From Basidiobolus ranarum (taxonomy: Eukaryota; Basidiobolomycota; Basidiobolomycetes; Basidiobolales), in assembly GCA_040143965.1 (NCBI GenBank), contig JASJQH010000009.1, forward strand, positions 1-58,363: DNA of 58,363 nucleotides, in the 5' to 3' direction. Position 1 is the first letter of the stretch. Every line of letters starts with the position of its first letter. Positions 23,801 through 35,424 of the stretch are shown in pieces. The notes beneath the pieces were generated by a model, which saw only the letters and a list, made by a program, of their open reading frames with translations, was not told the DNA's origin and did no database searches. Made by a program: the position numbers and the translations under genes.

Positions 23801-24049
23801 TTCCATAAACGAATGCACCAATATTTGTTTGTCAGTTAACGACCAAAAATATACCTTTAATGACCTCGAGTTACTGAAGTGAGCACGACCAATTCTACCA
23901 GTATTATTTTTAACTCTTAAAATGGCCTGTGTTCTCTGAGAGGTATAGGTACTTAAAGAATTTGAATTTCGGCTCCAAAAAACTCTAGCTTCCAGGCCAA
24001 AGCGGGGGCTATTCCTCAAAGTATTAATGGAATTCCACAATAACGACAT
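20852..24049 (-). CDS. GUF1: Mitochondrial translation factor GUF1 (EF4/LepA)
   Basis: Ribosome-dependent GTPase that can back-translocate mitochondrial ribosomes. The ATG at 24049 gives [20 protein letters not shown], a basic mitochondrial leader of about 65 residues. Then follow [15 protein letters not shown], the P-loop end [13 protein letters not shown], switch [24 protein letters not shown], and ISAKSGLNI (G1, G3, G4 and G5). Further on are the LepA signatures DSWYDAYVG, the [14 protein letters not shown] domain and the C-terminal [22 protein letters not shown]. Some 12-14 short introns. Ends in TLLKK at the stop 20854-20852. Divergent from CTK3, with only 253 bases between starts, so a shared promoter is likely. 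Confidence 0.96.
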
Positions 24050-24302
24050 TTCCAAACCAAAGTTAACCAAAAGTTGCGTTTAGTAAGGAGAAAACCGTTT
24101 TGAAAGGGCTTTTGGGACGGGGAAATTTCTTTTTCGACACCAACTCGAAGTTGGTTAGGATTTCTAAAAAATTAGAATATTTTAACAATAATTTTGTAAA
24201 TTAGGTAAATTGAGATGATCCAATGCTAGTATTCATCTATAGAAATTCAACCATATATATTCAACTTCCTCTTGTAATAAGCCTTTTGGCAAGTATAGGA
24301 AT

Positions 24303-25334
24303 ATGGACGTAGAGGAGGAAATAGACCCATTTGAGGCGCGTTTAGCATTTCTTTCGCTGCTAAAAAAACTCACAGCCTCACAACAGTCAATACACAAAGC
24401 CACTAATTTCGCTATTAAATTCAAGTCTCTTTATGAAGATCTATATAGTTGTATCATCGAAGAATTGGATCAGGTATAGAGCATTTACCTTTAAATTCAA
24501 ATTACTCAAGGAACATTTCGTTTAAAAATTAAGAGTTCCTGAAGAATTGCATGTAAATAATATTTCCCCGTTGAACCTTTTCTAAAACTCCTCGATTGTG
24601 TACACTTTTCACTTCAGGCTAGTTTCAGCTCTCGTTTAAATCTCTTATACATACTCGATTCGATATGTCATCAAACCACTCGTATGAAGTTTACCGGATA
24701 TGTGGAGTTGGTACGCAAAGATTTGAACACCATTGTTAATAAAGTGGTTCCTGACAACGCGAAAGGAAACGTGAATTTACCAAGTGCTCGTAAGGTACAC
24801 TCCATTTTTTTATCTATGGAATTCTTTCGATTTATCTCGTGTTTAACCTCTTTCGAAAACAAATATTTAGGTATTGTCTGGTTGGAAAATGAAAGGTATA
24901 GCTCCTGCTGCTGCTATAGAAAAGATTGAGCAGTCTTTAAGTTCACGAGATATTGGGTAAGTTTAAAAGGATACATGTGTTTACTCGTTTAATTATGGTA
25001 TCATTTCAACTCCTTTTCTCTTGTTAGAGATGCGGATTCTGGTTTATCCAAGACGGATATTTTAAAGCGGATGGAAGAGGACCGTGAAAGAGTTAGTAAA
25101 GTCCATCTACTTGCAACTTTGAGAACTCGATATTAACGATATTGATGCATTAAATAGCACAAGAAGATGCGTGAAGAGAATTGGGTCTGCTATTATGACC
25201 AAGAAGACAACGGTAAATCCAAAGAATTTTCCAATACTTGGGAAACCACGTCAGATTTGAATGAACAAGACCTGGAGATGATGGAGTCCGATTATGCTAG
25301 GTTCCGCTCAGACACGGGCCATTCACCAGCCTGA
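24303..25334 (+). CDS. CTK3: CTD kinase subunit gamma (Ctk3)
   Basis: Regulatory subunit of the CTDK-I complex, which phosphorylates Ser2 of the RNA polymerase II CTD and links transcription to 3' end formation. N-terminus MDVEEEIDPFEARLAFLSLLKKLTASQQSIHKATNFAIKF, a CID-like fold with the Ctk3 signature DPFE-RL-F--LL--L-ASQQSI. Next come SRLNLLYILDSICHQTTR and YVELVRKDLNTIVNKVVPD, then the GW linker (VLSGWKMKG). The C-terminal part has KTDILKRMEEDRERHKKMREENW, typical of fungal Ctk3, and an acidic end. About five introns. Confidence 0.9.
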
Positions 25335-25563
25335 AATATCGGATGGTTATAATTTAAAAGCACGCGTTCTCTTCTGGTTAGAAAGCAATTTCATTAACTG
25401 GTTTGATTTGTAAGAAGCCCATAGAACTGAACCGTGCACACTCCAATTTTATTTTCTCAATACTTTGTAGATAGAATAATTTGAGTTTATAAAAACATCG
25501 ATTTCTTTCATGGAACACACATAACGAATCTATAGTGAGGAAATCAATAACAAAACAAATAAT

Positions 25564-26778
25564 TTAAAGTCTTCTTAAAGGGCTTGGGTTCGATTGTGTT
25601 ATTCCGAAACCACTCGGATCTTTCCCCGTGTATTTCTCTTCGACGTTACTTTCTTCCACGTATAATTGAACCTATGAAAAGGGTTACCATCCATATATTT
25701 AGTTAGTGTATCGAGAGTCCCATTTTACCTTCAACAGTCCAGTATCAATGGACTTTAACATGATCAAATCGGCGCGAGGCATACCCATAGGTTGTTGGTT
25801 GGGCTCAGCTGGAATCCAAGGGTATCCGTCCTAAATTTACAAAGTTAATCATTGTCCAGTAACCCCCATGTAGAAGTCAACTACCTTTGCCTGTGTCGGT
25901 GTATTTATTCCATCTTGCAGTTGGATAACTAAGCTAAAAGTGCATCCTGAATCCCCCAATTATTCTCTGATTTCAAGTATAGAATGATCAATGAATTTCC
26001 ATACCGTTTGGATTTGGCTTGAGCATGGCATCACAAACGCTAATTTTGAGTAGAAAAGCCCTTAAATAGAGTTCTACATCGTTGGCATTCATTGAGCCTA
26101 TTCTGTTTAAACCATATGAATAACCAGCTTGATGTTACGTTCAAGAGTCAATACGTGAATTGGGTACCTTTGTTCACCTTTATCCTTTGGTTCAAATAAT
26201 GTGTTGATCTCAAATACAAACCGTTCTATCGGAATTTGATTTTTATTCACCACCACCAAAGTCATTGTTTCGACATCTCCCTAACACAAATATTATTCTA
26301 ATATTTAGGAGAAATGGTTGTTTGGGGGGAGGTTTCCTTATGGGATGTTCCTAATATTTACCTTTTCAAGGTCAGGTCGACATGCAAGTACCATATCTTG
26401 AATATAAGCATTCAATTGTGGGTGACGTGACATGGGAACTGGTACGTTATACTTTTTTCGAGTTTCAAATAAGGCTATTTCAGCATTCGAAGAGGTTCAA
26501 TTTCAACTGAAGAGAGTTCAAGTCAACAACAACGGCTTACATACTTGCAGGATATATCTCACGTACATAAAGTATCATGTGAATGGCTGCTTCCACTGTA
26601 GGTTGAGAGATAATTAGTCTTGTTATTTAATATAGTGAGATCTAGTACCATTTATCATATAAAAAAAAGAAATATAGGAATGGAGAAACTCACAAAACTC
26701 GCAAAATATTTCGATCGTCTCTACAAGAAAACGAGAGTTGACAAAATCAGTACAAAAGATAGAATCATTGATGCACAT
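25564..26778 (-). CDS. REV7: HORMA-domain protein REV7 / MAD2L2
   Basis: Accessory subunit of DNA polymerase zeta for translesion synthesis; in animals it is also part of shieldin. The start is read at 26778 (MCINDSIFCTDF) and runs in frame into VETIEIFCEF. It then splices to LEAAIHMILYVREIYPA, FETRKKYNVPVPMSRHPQLNAYIQD, VERFVFEI-type strands (IERFVFEINTLFEP), LRAFLLKISVCDAML, NGCTFSLVIQL, GYPWIPAE and the safety-belt end LLKVQLYVEE. The match to human REV7 is close throughout (CEFLEVAVHLILYVREVYP, KKYNVPV-MS-HP, LKMQLYVEER, from memory). Total about 240 residues; the roughly 30-residue end after VEE is longer than in human. Seven or so short introns. Convergent with CTK3. Confidence 0.92.
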
Positions 26779-27243
26779 TCATATTTTTATACCCAAATAG
26801 TTTAAGAGTTTTGGGTGGGTAACTTCAGGTATTACGTTCATCAGGAACAGAACGTAACAGAGGAAGCAATCGAATCAAGAGTGTATTTTACTAAAGGTAG
26901 AAAAGGGTAGATAAAGTAGGAATTGTTTATTTTGGAATATTTCCCATTTTGTTGTGAATACGTTGGGTGGTAAATCACAAAAACCAGTCACCCTGAAACT
27001 TCTCATCACGAAAGCTAAGCCAGCAACTAACTACAGATAATAGCTGACCTCAGCTGTACGATACTACAATCACCAGTCATGACGAGCTAACTTAATTTAT
27101 TCACGGGAACTTGCCCAGATGATTATTCAAGCTATACAGGCAACACTGATAATTCCCAAACCAAATTACAGATAAAACCAACATTTGAAATGCGATCTCC
27201 TCTCATAAGTGAACATCTAGCCATTGAATCAAGATTACCGACA

Positions 27244-28083
27244 ATGCCCAAAGCAAGCGAAAGAAAACAGAGGTTTGGATTTCAGTAGTTCTTGGTAGCG
27301 GAAGTGTTCTAACTTGTTTCCTCAAGAAAGCTGAATTGGCACAGCAAAGATATCATCAGGATCCAGAGGACCCAAGGCCAACCATGGTTGATCAACGATA
27401 TTGAATCGTCTCATGGTAGAAATCGGAAGATACCTCGAGTGGTACATAAACGGGAACAAGAAGGAAAATGCTTGGTGAAGTCAAAACCTCATTTTCAATT
27501 CAACGAAGTTCCAGCAGAAATCCTCTCAGAAATTCTTAGTTATGTAGACATATCACACGGGGATTTGTTATCCTTTCGATATTTGTGTCGCAATATGAAC
27601 GATGCCACGCTATTTGAAATCAAAAAGAAGGTGAAGTTTCGATTAAGCGAGAGATACTACATCGCCCCTCAGCTCAACTCCAGTATTAACTCTGCAAATG
27701 TTGTACGCCAATATGTTCTACTTCATAACCTTCGAGGTGGCTACGGATTTTACGGAGTTTGTATTCGTTGTGGACTGTTCGACTCAAGCAGTGTGGAAGG
27801 GCGACTGAAGAATGGCTCCATTTCAGTATGTCGAGAATGCTTCACACCCGACATAAATGATTCGTTCAAGAGAAACGTCAGAACATTTGAAGAGTTAGAG
27901 CAAACCCGAATGGCTCTAGGTGATATCAACTACAACGATTGGATTCTTGAACCGCCTTGGATTTATGAACGAGATAAGCGATGGGTCACTTTTACTGACA
28001 TGAAGGATTTCATAGAAGATTGGTATGATCTTGCTATTACTTTGGTTCAGATTGGCTACGAATGGAAGGTTGTCTCTGGTTGA
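27244..28083 (+). CDS. F-box-like protein with C-terminal CxxC-CxxC pair, unknown function
   Basis: The ATG at 27244 gives MPKASERKQR, a 54-base intron (27273-27326), then KLNWHSKDIIRIQRTQ and a single long exon. The basic N-terminus is followed by FNEVPAEILSEILSYVDISHGDLLSFRYLCRNMND, which reads as an F-box (P-EIL-EIL-Y, DLL-FR-LCR). After an all-polar middle comes YGVCIRCGLF, 22 residues, then SVCRECF: two CxxC pairs that could form a zinc ribbon. The C-terminus is acidic and tryptophan-rich (NYNDWILEPPWIYERDKRW). If the F-box is real it would bind Skp1 in an SCF ubiquitin ligase. I recognise no orthologue. The ORF continuity and splice site support a real gene. Confidence 0.75.
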
Positions 28084-28510
28084 TTCCTTGTTACTTGTGT
28101 TAATTGTTGCCCCTGTTTGCTACCACAATCACCAGATAAGCGAATATATATAGTATAGTAACTCAGTAAACAAAAATATTTATATACAATAATAGTCAGC
28201 CATATCACTCAATAGTATATCTCATCATCGGTTGACTAAAGAAGAGATGGTTAATAATGCCACTCCTTAATGATGAGGTTGAAACACTAACCCCGCAATC
28301 GTCTAAATCGTCATTCCTGAAATTCGGAAATTCACAGTAAAATGTGGGTAGATGAGAGTAATACGCAGCGTTGGTTTGAAAGAAGTAGAACAGACAGGAA
28401 AGTAGTAACCCGAAATAGAGTTTACAAACCGGCATAAAGTAGAATTTTTGAGAAATAGAAGTTGGGTAACCTTGATTAGTGAAATTCCAGATTTTCTACG
28501 AAAATGAACA

Positions 28511-29708
28511 TTACATTTCACCCATTGCCATCTGTAGCTCTCGTACTCGTTGTTTCAGCTGTTGCTTTGTGGCCAGCAGGTGGTGTATATATTCTACAGC
28601 TATTTTAGAAGTTAGTACTCACTCTGACTGAGTACGAAACGACCAGACCTACATTTTTCCAGTATCACCGATTCTGCTCTATGATTGTGATTTAATGTTG
28701 GTACAATATCCACCAAACGTTCAAATCCTATACGAATGTTCTGTCGACGTTTTTGCTCGGATGCTATATGATTTGCACGCTTCTCCTCCTCTGTAAGCAG
28801 CTCATGAGTCGCTTTTTTCGAACGACGGCCTCCTCGGGCTCCACTTAGGCCATCTTTAGGGGAATCAATCAGGTTATTGGAGGCTATTGAACTGGTACTT
28901 GTTCGACGTCGACCATTCTCCATATCATACGTCGGTGGCCTGGATTTGGTGGCCAACTGAGCAGAACGTCGATCTTGAAATATGCATCAATCAATTTATA
29001 GGCCAATGGGAACAGGGATAGGAAATGATAGGAATACTTGTATTTATGTTGCTACTCATTTGACCCATTACCGGTAATGCAAGTCTTCTTTGGTGAGAGT
29101 TTCTCATTGGGAGGTCAGGAAAGGATCGATCCATAAATAAAGATTGAGATAAAACGGTGGGCTGTAAAGGTGAGTTTGGTCTTGGATGAAAATTCGAATT
29201 CTCTATGAAGAAGAAATCAGAGTCAGATGAGCTGCTTGGTATCACGTTATGTTACAGATTTGTGAGAATGACTTTCCCTTAAAAGGGAATGCTGGCCAAC
29301 ATCTTGTGTACAAATCACTCTTTCACATGATAGTTGCTACTTTACCTTGTGGAAAGTGGGCATGATAGAGTCTGTCCATTGGAGCGGAAGGATTCAAGGG
29401 AACCAACGGGTTGAATGATCCGACTTCCATAGGGTTGGGATGGCGGGTAGTATGAGAATGAAGATATACTGAATGTTCGGAGAGTTGGGAATTGCTAAGC
29501 AAAGTCTCCTCTGAATTGATATCTAAAGATGTTGGATATAGTTAGATGATTATTCACAAGGCAAGACTGCAGTTCAATCGAAACACCACATTTCTGTTTG
29601 TAGAATATACCTCAGATGTGTGTGGTTGAAGACGAGTCGAAAGGTAAAGTATTTAGAAACAAGCTAACCTTCTATATATAATGAATTATTTGATTGAGTG
29701 GAGTTCAT
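28511..29708 (-). CDS. bHLH transcription factor
   Basis: Start MNSTQSNNSLYIE at 29708, then a poorly conserved region (INSEETLLSNSQLSEHSVYL, a long serine/proline stretch), a basic linker GARGGRRSKKA, and the bHLH. The basic region KRANHIASEQKRRQNIRIGF has the H/E/R pattern expected for E-box (CANNTG, probably CACGTG) binding. Helix 1 ends in VDIVPTLN, and helix 2 is ESVILEKSVEYIHHLLATKQQLKQRV, which runs into a short leucine-zipper-like extension. The protein ends only a few residues later (MAMGEM). It resembles the Mlx/Max-like and Tye7-like groups. The splice near 29250-29340 is uncertain: the simple donor does not keep frame, and one at GTGAAA would. Family firm, target genes unknown. 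Confidence 0.85.
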
Positions 29709-30653
29709 ATCCAGCTATGAGTTCTAAAGCAAAGGAGGCGAGGATTCTAACGGAAATGAAAAGATTATGGGAAGTAAAGCATAATTAGCGGGCAAACGTC
29801 TTTTATGGAAAATATATAGATAAACAGGTCAGAGTTTAAGCAGAGATCAGAAAACAATAAATAAAAGATGGCTATATATATAATCAGAATCGACGGTATG
29901 GAGTAGAGCAATAGACTGCACATGTAGACCATGAAGTCTGTAGTACGAAAGATATTTGGGCAAGGTTTGTGCCAACTAAGGGATGGAGTATCCAGTCACA
30001 TGTGATAAAAAAGAGTGGGTAAATGTAGAGATTCGAGTGAGTAAGCGAAGTAGCTCGAACATATGAAATCATGTGAAAAGAATGGTACAAGTATGCAGTA
30101 ATCAGTGTTATAAGGAATCAATGCTAACAGTTATCCATGTAAGCATACATGCTACGAGTAAAGTAGGAATAATAAGCATACATACTACGAGTAAACTAGG
30201 AATATCAAGCATATATACCGTGATCAATGAATATTATAAGCTATATACGATCACTGGATGGGCTGGGAATTATGCTTTGGTTGCTGAAGATCTTTTGGTG
30301 AGGAAGATCTACAGGGTGATTGATGTATACATTCTCTACGATAATCCCATCCATGGGGTGGAACGGGTAGAACGTTACAAATAACTCGATCAATAACGCT
30401 ATAGGAGCCCGAATGACCAGTGGGCAATTATTTCAGTGAAGCAAATCATCTTTTTTCAAAAATACCGATTTATGGAAGTGCGATATGAAGATATGTGCAT
30501 AAATGAGTATATTGGAAGAAATGATAACTCAAAAGAATTCTTATTAAACTGGAAATCATAACAACATTAAAAATATCCTATTCAAGAATTGTCAAAATTA
30601 GACCAAGTCTTCGCAAATTCCCTCATCTTCGGAATGTTGTTCATAACCGTGGA
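29709..30653. other. Intergenic region with a degenerate tandem repeat
   Basis: About 0.94 kb between the bHLH start and the SURF4 stop. Apart from the 33-bp repeat listed separately, I saw no supported gene; the open frame on the plus strand over the repeat has no family features. Confidence 0.5.
30141..30222 (+). repeat. Imperfect 33-bp tandem repeat, about 2.5 copies
   Basis: Units begin aagcatacat at 30141 and 30174 and aagcatatat at 30207. The first two differ at about four of 33 bases and the third is partial. The unit has no resemblance to the 33-bp repeat at 14564. Confidence 0.8.
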
Positions 30654-31535
30654 TTAAAGCATTTTCTTCTGTTCGTCAACTGAAAGACCACCAGGGCCCA
30701 TACTAACCAACAACATTAATCCACCCATAACACTCAAAGTTTGGAAAAAGTCATACTTGACGAAATCTCTACTAGGATGAGCATGATGAATAGACCACCA
30801 GTTATTGATAAGTACGTTGAAAATCGAAAGGAATAGCACAAGGAACATGGCAGACAACTTGGCCTTAAAGCCCACAACAACCATAGTACAGGCGATAAAC
30901 CCAACGATAGACGAGATAACCCTTAATAGAGTCAACTCCCCGGCGAAGACAAATGACAAGAATAGGAAAATCAAAAGAATACGTCCGGCAAGTTGGAAGT
31001 AAGTAGATTTGTCAATCTCCGATACACTAGGAAGTCCAGCAAAAGATGTTTGGCGCTTGTGAAAGGCATCTGCAAGGAGCATCAAAAGACCACCAATTAA
31101 AGAAAGATTACGAAGGAAGAATTTGAAGTCGAAAAGAAGATCATATCCCAGGGTTTGGGATATAACTACAGCGAACAACCCAATAACTGCATATTGTGTG
31201 TGTTTCTTCGTGATTGCCATTATGGAGCCTATAATCATAGTCTTAAATATATATCAAGTGTTAGTCTAAAAAAGAATAAATAGTGAGGCGTTCAGCAGCA
31301 TGCATACCAAGATATTGAAGGCTAAGAAGAAATGGCTAAATCCCCAGTAGAAACCACGGTATTTTTCGAGGTAACGAAGCTGATCAGACCACTGGAAGGT
31401 GATACGAATGGAATCTTCAATAAATGTTACCACCAACAAGAAACGAGCGATGGCAGGAATGTAGGGTTTGGCGGGAGCAGCAATCGTGACAATCATGTCC
31501 TCTAACTGGGAGGTAATACGCTTGACCTGTTCCAT
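30654..31535 (-). CDS. ERV29: SURF4 / Erv29 family ER cargo receptor
   Basis: Polytopic ER-Golgi membrane protein that packs soluble cargo into COPII vesicles. Exon 1 (31535 to about 31310) begins MEQVKRITSQLEDMIVTIA and contains the family motif ARFLLVVTFIEDSIRITFQWSDQLRYL. Exon 2 carries several hydrophobic helices, AFHKRQTSFAGLPSVSE, and NNWWSIHHAHPSRDFVKYDFFQTLSVMGGLMLL, a near-invariant SURF4 block. The C-terminus QKKML is a KKXX dilysine signal for COPI retrieval. One intron. Length about 280 residues, as expected. Confidence 0.96.
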
Positions 31536-32213
31536 GTTGATCTATTGTCTAGAAGTTACTTACTAGTATGAATCAATATTCTTGTCTCAACAAAACTATT
31601 TAAAGTATATTGTAACAAGGTAAAGTTTAGACGTCGAAGTTCGAGTATCTGTCAAATAGCTTGAGATAATTCCAAAGGATATTTATAACCGGGATTCCTT
31701 GAAATCAACCGTATTTGACAAGTTGATGTATAGGTAGAAAGAAAATCAGTCACCAAATCGCATTACAATAGTGACACACTTTCGCTTGTTATTGGATCAA
31801 ATTTGTAGTTTTGACCTTGACACTAATTAAGAGCTGAGAGCGAGAACAAACATTACTCAGATCCTGACAAGCTATAGTTGAGATCCACTAGACCAATTAA
31901 ATTTCTTGATTCCATCTATATGGCATTTACTCACTAAAGTCATAACATTCGAATGTGGGCTACTAAAGCAATGCAGAGAAGAGTCTAGAATTTGGTTATT
32001 CTACGGGATACTAAAGAGGGTTAAGATTAAACAACATTATATCCCAAAGCTGTGCAGATATGGTTTATTTACAATCCAAATGATTTTTAATCTGTTTATT
32101 GTCTCTAATTTGAAAAAAAATCCATCTTGTAGGTAACACTTGACTAAGCTATTTCTTTCAGGAGTGTTATTCTTCGACAACACCTCCCAATTGGGCACAC
32201 ACACGAAGTTAAC
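31536..32213. other. Intergenic region between divergent genes
   Basis: About 0.68 kb shared upstream region of SURF4 and eIF2B-gamma. A palindromic gacgtc lies near 31631. I saw no ORF that looks coding. Confidence 0.45.
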
Positions 32214-32273
32214 ATGATGTTTTATGATGCAAGTTTTGGCGATGGGAGAAAAGCTCCCGTTACTCATGAGAGA

Positions 32274-34127
32274 ATGACCGAATTTCAAGCAATTGTACTG
32301 GCTGGTCATGGTAACAGGTTAGATTTCAAACGAAGCGAAATATATTCTGATCGAGTACCTTGTGAAAATCTATGACTCGAATTTTGCTCGGTCAAATTTT
32401 AACCATTCAACGATATAGAATGTCTCCACTTACCAACGAAGAGAATTTACCAAAAGCGCTGCTGCCAGTTGCTAATAAGCCCCTACTTTGGTACCCTTTG
32501 AATTGGCTTGAGAAAGCCGGAATCAAAGGTATGAGATGCTTATTTACACCTTTATGCTTGGCCTCTAATGAATAAGTATTTTGCATCATACAAAACTAGA
32601 TATCATTGTCATTGCACCTTCCTCTGCTGGCGCAAAGATCTCTCATTATCTTACAAGCGTTTACAAAAAAACCTCTCACGTTGAACTGGTTGCTTTGGAA
32701 GGGTATGTCGGTACTGTTGAAGCATTGAGACAAGTCAAGGATAAAATTAGGGTACTTTTCAACTCATTCATATATACTGCCCAGAGAATGCATCAACTAA
32801 ATACGCCTCCTTTAGCACGATTTTATTGTAATGAGTTGTGATCTTGTATTTGACCTGGTCCCTCATGATTTCCTTAATTTCCATCGTGCCAATGACTCTA
32901 CTATGACCTCTTTGTTCTACGAACCTATCAAATCCGAGGGAGGTGGCTCTGGTAGAGATGACGATGGTACTGTTGGTGTATTTCCTCTTATGCTCTAAAC
33001 TACATTCGACTGACTTTCCTCTTGAAGACATGAACCAATATGTTGGTGTAGATCCCAAAGATTCTAGACTAATTTACTCCAAGGCGGCCATTGATGTTAG
33101 TGACGAGTTGGTCTTCAGGATGTCACTTCTCTGGAAGTTAGTATTTACTCTAATCCTTAGATTCAACGACAACTGACTTATTATTTTTAAGACATCCTTG
33201 TATCAACGTATACACAACACTTCGTGATGCTCATCTATACATCTTCAAACGCTGGGTGATGGATTTGATCATGAAGAAGGACAAATTCCTCAGTATTCGT
33301 GAAGATTTAGTGCCCTATCTCACTAAGATTCAATATCAAACTGGACTAATCGAAAAGGACGAAATTGAAAAGCGTAAGAGTATTGTATTTTTTGAGATAC
33401 TTTCATTTACTGATGGCAAGTCTAGTTATCACTCCTTCTAGTAATCAACAAGATCCTTTCGAGTACTCCAGCTCCAGACGAGTTCTTGAACAAGATCTAG
33501 TCAAGTGCCAGGTCTATTTCCATCGTGGTGGTCTCTGCGGTAGAGTCAACACAGTAGGAACATACTTCGATATGAACAGACATGTGAGTGCTTTAGATTG
33601 TTTTCTGTTTGTTTAGATCACTGACTTATGCCTCTTTAGATGGCCAAAACCACCACAGATATTCGAGTTCCTTCTTCCGCTGACATCAATCCCAAAACAC
33701 AGATTGGCGCAGACTCGATTGTTGGAGAAGGATCCCGTATGGGAGAGAAATGCTCGGTCAAAAAATCCATTATTGGTGCTCATTGCATCATAGGAAAGAA
33801 TGTTAAAATCAGCAACACCATCTTGATGGACTACGTCCAAGTTGAAGACGGGTAATGATCTAGAAGTAATTCATTTTCCAACCCTATACTTACCCTCTCT
33901 TTAGAGTTAAACTGGATGGTTGTGTCGTCTGTAATGGTGCCAAGATCCATGAAAAAGCCCAACTCAAAGATTGTGAGGTGGGAGCGAATGTTGTCGTAGA
34001 GAAAGACAGTAAGTTCAATGCAGAAACATTTATTCCATAATTCCATCATATTCAAAGAATTTCATTACTTTAATAGCTCAAGCCAAGAGTGAAAGATTCA
34101 TGGATTATCCAGAGACTAACGAATAAA
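32274..34127 (+). CDS. GCD1: Translation initiation factor eIF2B subunit gamma
   Basis: With eIF2B-epsilon forms the catalytic half of the eIF2 guanine-nucleotide exchange factor. The start [15 protein letters not shown] leads to the nucleotidyltransferase-like domain: [70 protein letters not shown]. Then come [44 protein letters not shown] and the left-handed beta-helix ([65 protein letters not shown]). About nine introns. An in-frame ATG at 32214 would add 20 residues; the start at 32274 matches relatives better. The glycine-rich GAGxGTR loop is degenerate (AGHGNR), as is usual in gamma. Convergent with mL49. Confidence 0.93.
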
Positions 34128-34345
34128 ATCACTGTTGCATGTAAACTAAGAACAAATGAAATAAATTCATAAACTGACTTGTTTTCCATCTGACACCACA
34201 TTATGTTGAATTGTCTGCAAGAAGAAAAGGAGGCAATGAGAATACCATACAAATATATCTTTAATGAGGATGCTTTTTGAGTGTAGAATATGGATGAGAC
34301 GGGCAGTGTTTACTAAGAATGCCATGTAACTAAGTTTCTTTTCTT

Positions 34346-34883
34346 TTAAAAACCCTTTTCGGTCAACCACTTACGAACTTCACGAACATAATTTCCTTTA
34401 AATACAATATGGGAAGTTCTTCTATTAATACTGATAGATTCAGCAGGGGCAACTTGAATCAAGTCTTGACGAAGTTTCTAAAAAAACCCAGAACAAATTA
34501 GTAAAAGAAGAAAACCAATTCCACTCCTTCGACAAATAGAATTTTCTCTTAAAACTTACGTCCAAGTCACCTTCAGCACGACGAATAAGGGTCAAGAAAC
34601 GAGTGCCACCGTTCTTGATATCCGAGTAAACTGGTAAAGATTTACCTGCAGTACGTCTAACAAAGTATTTAATATCCGCGGGTAACTCTTGTTTAGGATA
34701 TTGAACTAAAGAAAATGTCAACCAACTTCAATATTTTATACACTTTTCAAAGAAAAATATAACCCCTCACATACTTGACTTTTGATGAAAACGTCCAACG
34801 TTCTTAGTAGAGTACGCGGCCCGAGAAAATCCTCCAAAGGCGGGCTTGCTTGCTTGTAGAACTAAACTTAGTGATTTCGACAT
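34346..34883 (-). CDS. IMG2: Mitochondrial large ribosomal subunit protein mL49 (Img2)
   Basis: Mitoribosomal protein. Three exons: MSKSLSLVLQASKPAFGGFSRAAYSTK (a basic, Ser/Ala-rich mitochondrial leader), then YPKQELPADIKYFVRRTAGKSLPVYSDIKNGGTRFLTLIRRAEGDLD, then LRQDLIQ and the signature INRRTSHIVFKGNYVREVRKWLTEKGF. The LPVY-DIK-GGTR and R-GHIV-KG-Y--W-- blocks define mL49. Length about 130 residues. Confidence 0.93.
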
Positions 34884-34991
34884 AACTACTAATTCGACGT
34901 TATCTTACAAGAACGAAATCCTTTCTAGTCACTCTATTCCTATAGAAAATGAAAAATTTGTCCCAAAAATAAATACTACAATTGGAAATGT

Positions 34992-34997
34992 CACGTG
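34992..34997. promoter_or_regulatory. E-box (CACGTG) upstream of mL49
   Basis: Palindromic CACGTG 109 bases upstream of the mL49 start. It is the preferred site for Cbf1/Max-type bHLH factors. Function is inferred. Confidence 0.3.
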
Positions 34998-35424
34998 GAT
35001 GAGAAAAGAATGATTCTGATCTATTAAATATCTGTATTATGGCATGTTGTAGATGTTAAAAAACATGGGAAACTTCTTGTCAAAAAAAAGATAAATCGAT
35101 GTATCATTCAGAGCTGTTTCTCTCTTAGTATATGGAGCAACTCGGCATAGAATTTTCGAACAAAATCAATACTCAATGTTCATAAAATGTCAATATATAT
35201 TCTATTGTGGAATAAAATTAAAGTGTTGATAAAAGGGTCCAAAACATCGGATGTTTAGTGACTTCTGAGGTTTTGTTAACAAATATATATATTGCTACAG
35301 GAAAATAGGTCATGGTAACGAGGCAAAAGAGTATAAATTCGAAAAGAAAACCGGGAATGGAAATATATCTCTTCTCTTTCTATTGAAAACCGACCGAGAA
35401 TATAAAAAAAGTCGAATTATTGAA

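Noticed and set aside
29274-29289. Inverted repeat ttccctt-aa-aagggaa
   Set aside because: Short, within an intron of the bHLH gene, and common by chance in AT-rich DNA.
30073-30384. 103-codon plus-strand frame over the 33-bp repeat
   Set aside because: It runs through the repeat, has no recognised domain, and its composition is explained by the repeat and AT-rich flanks.
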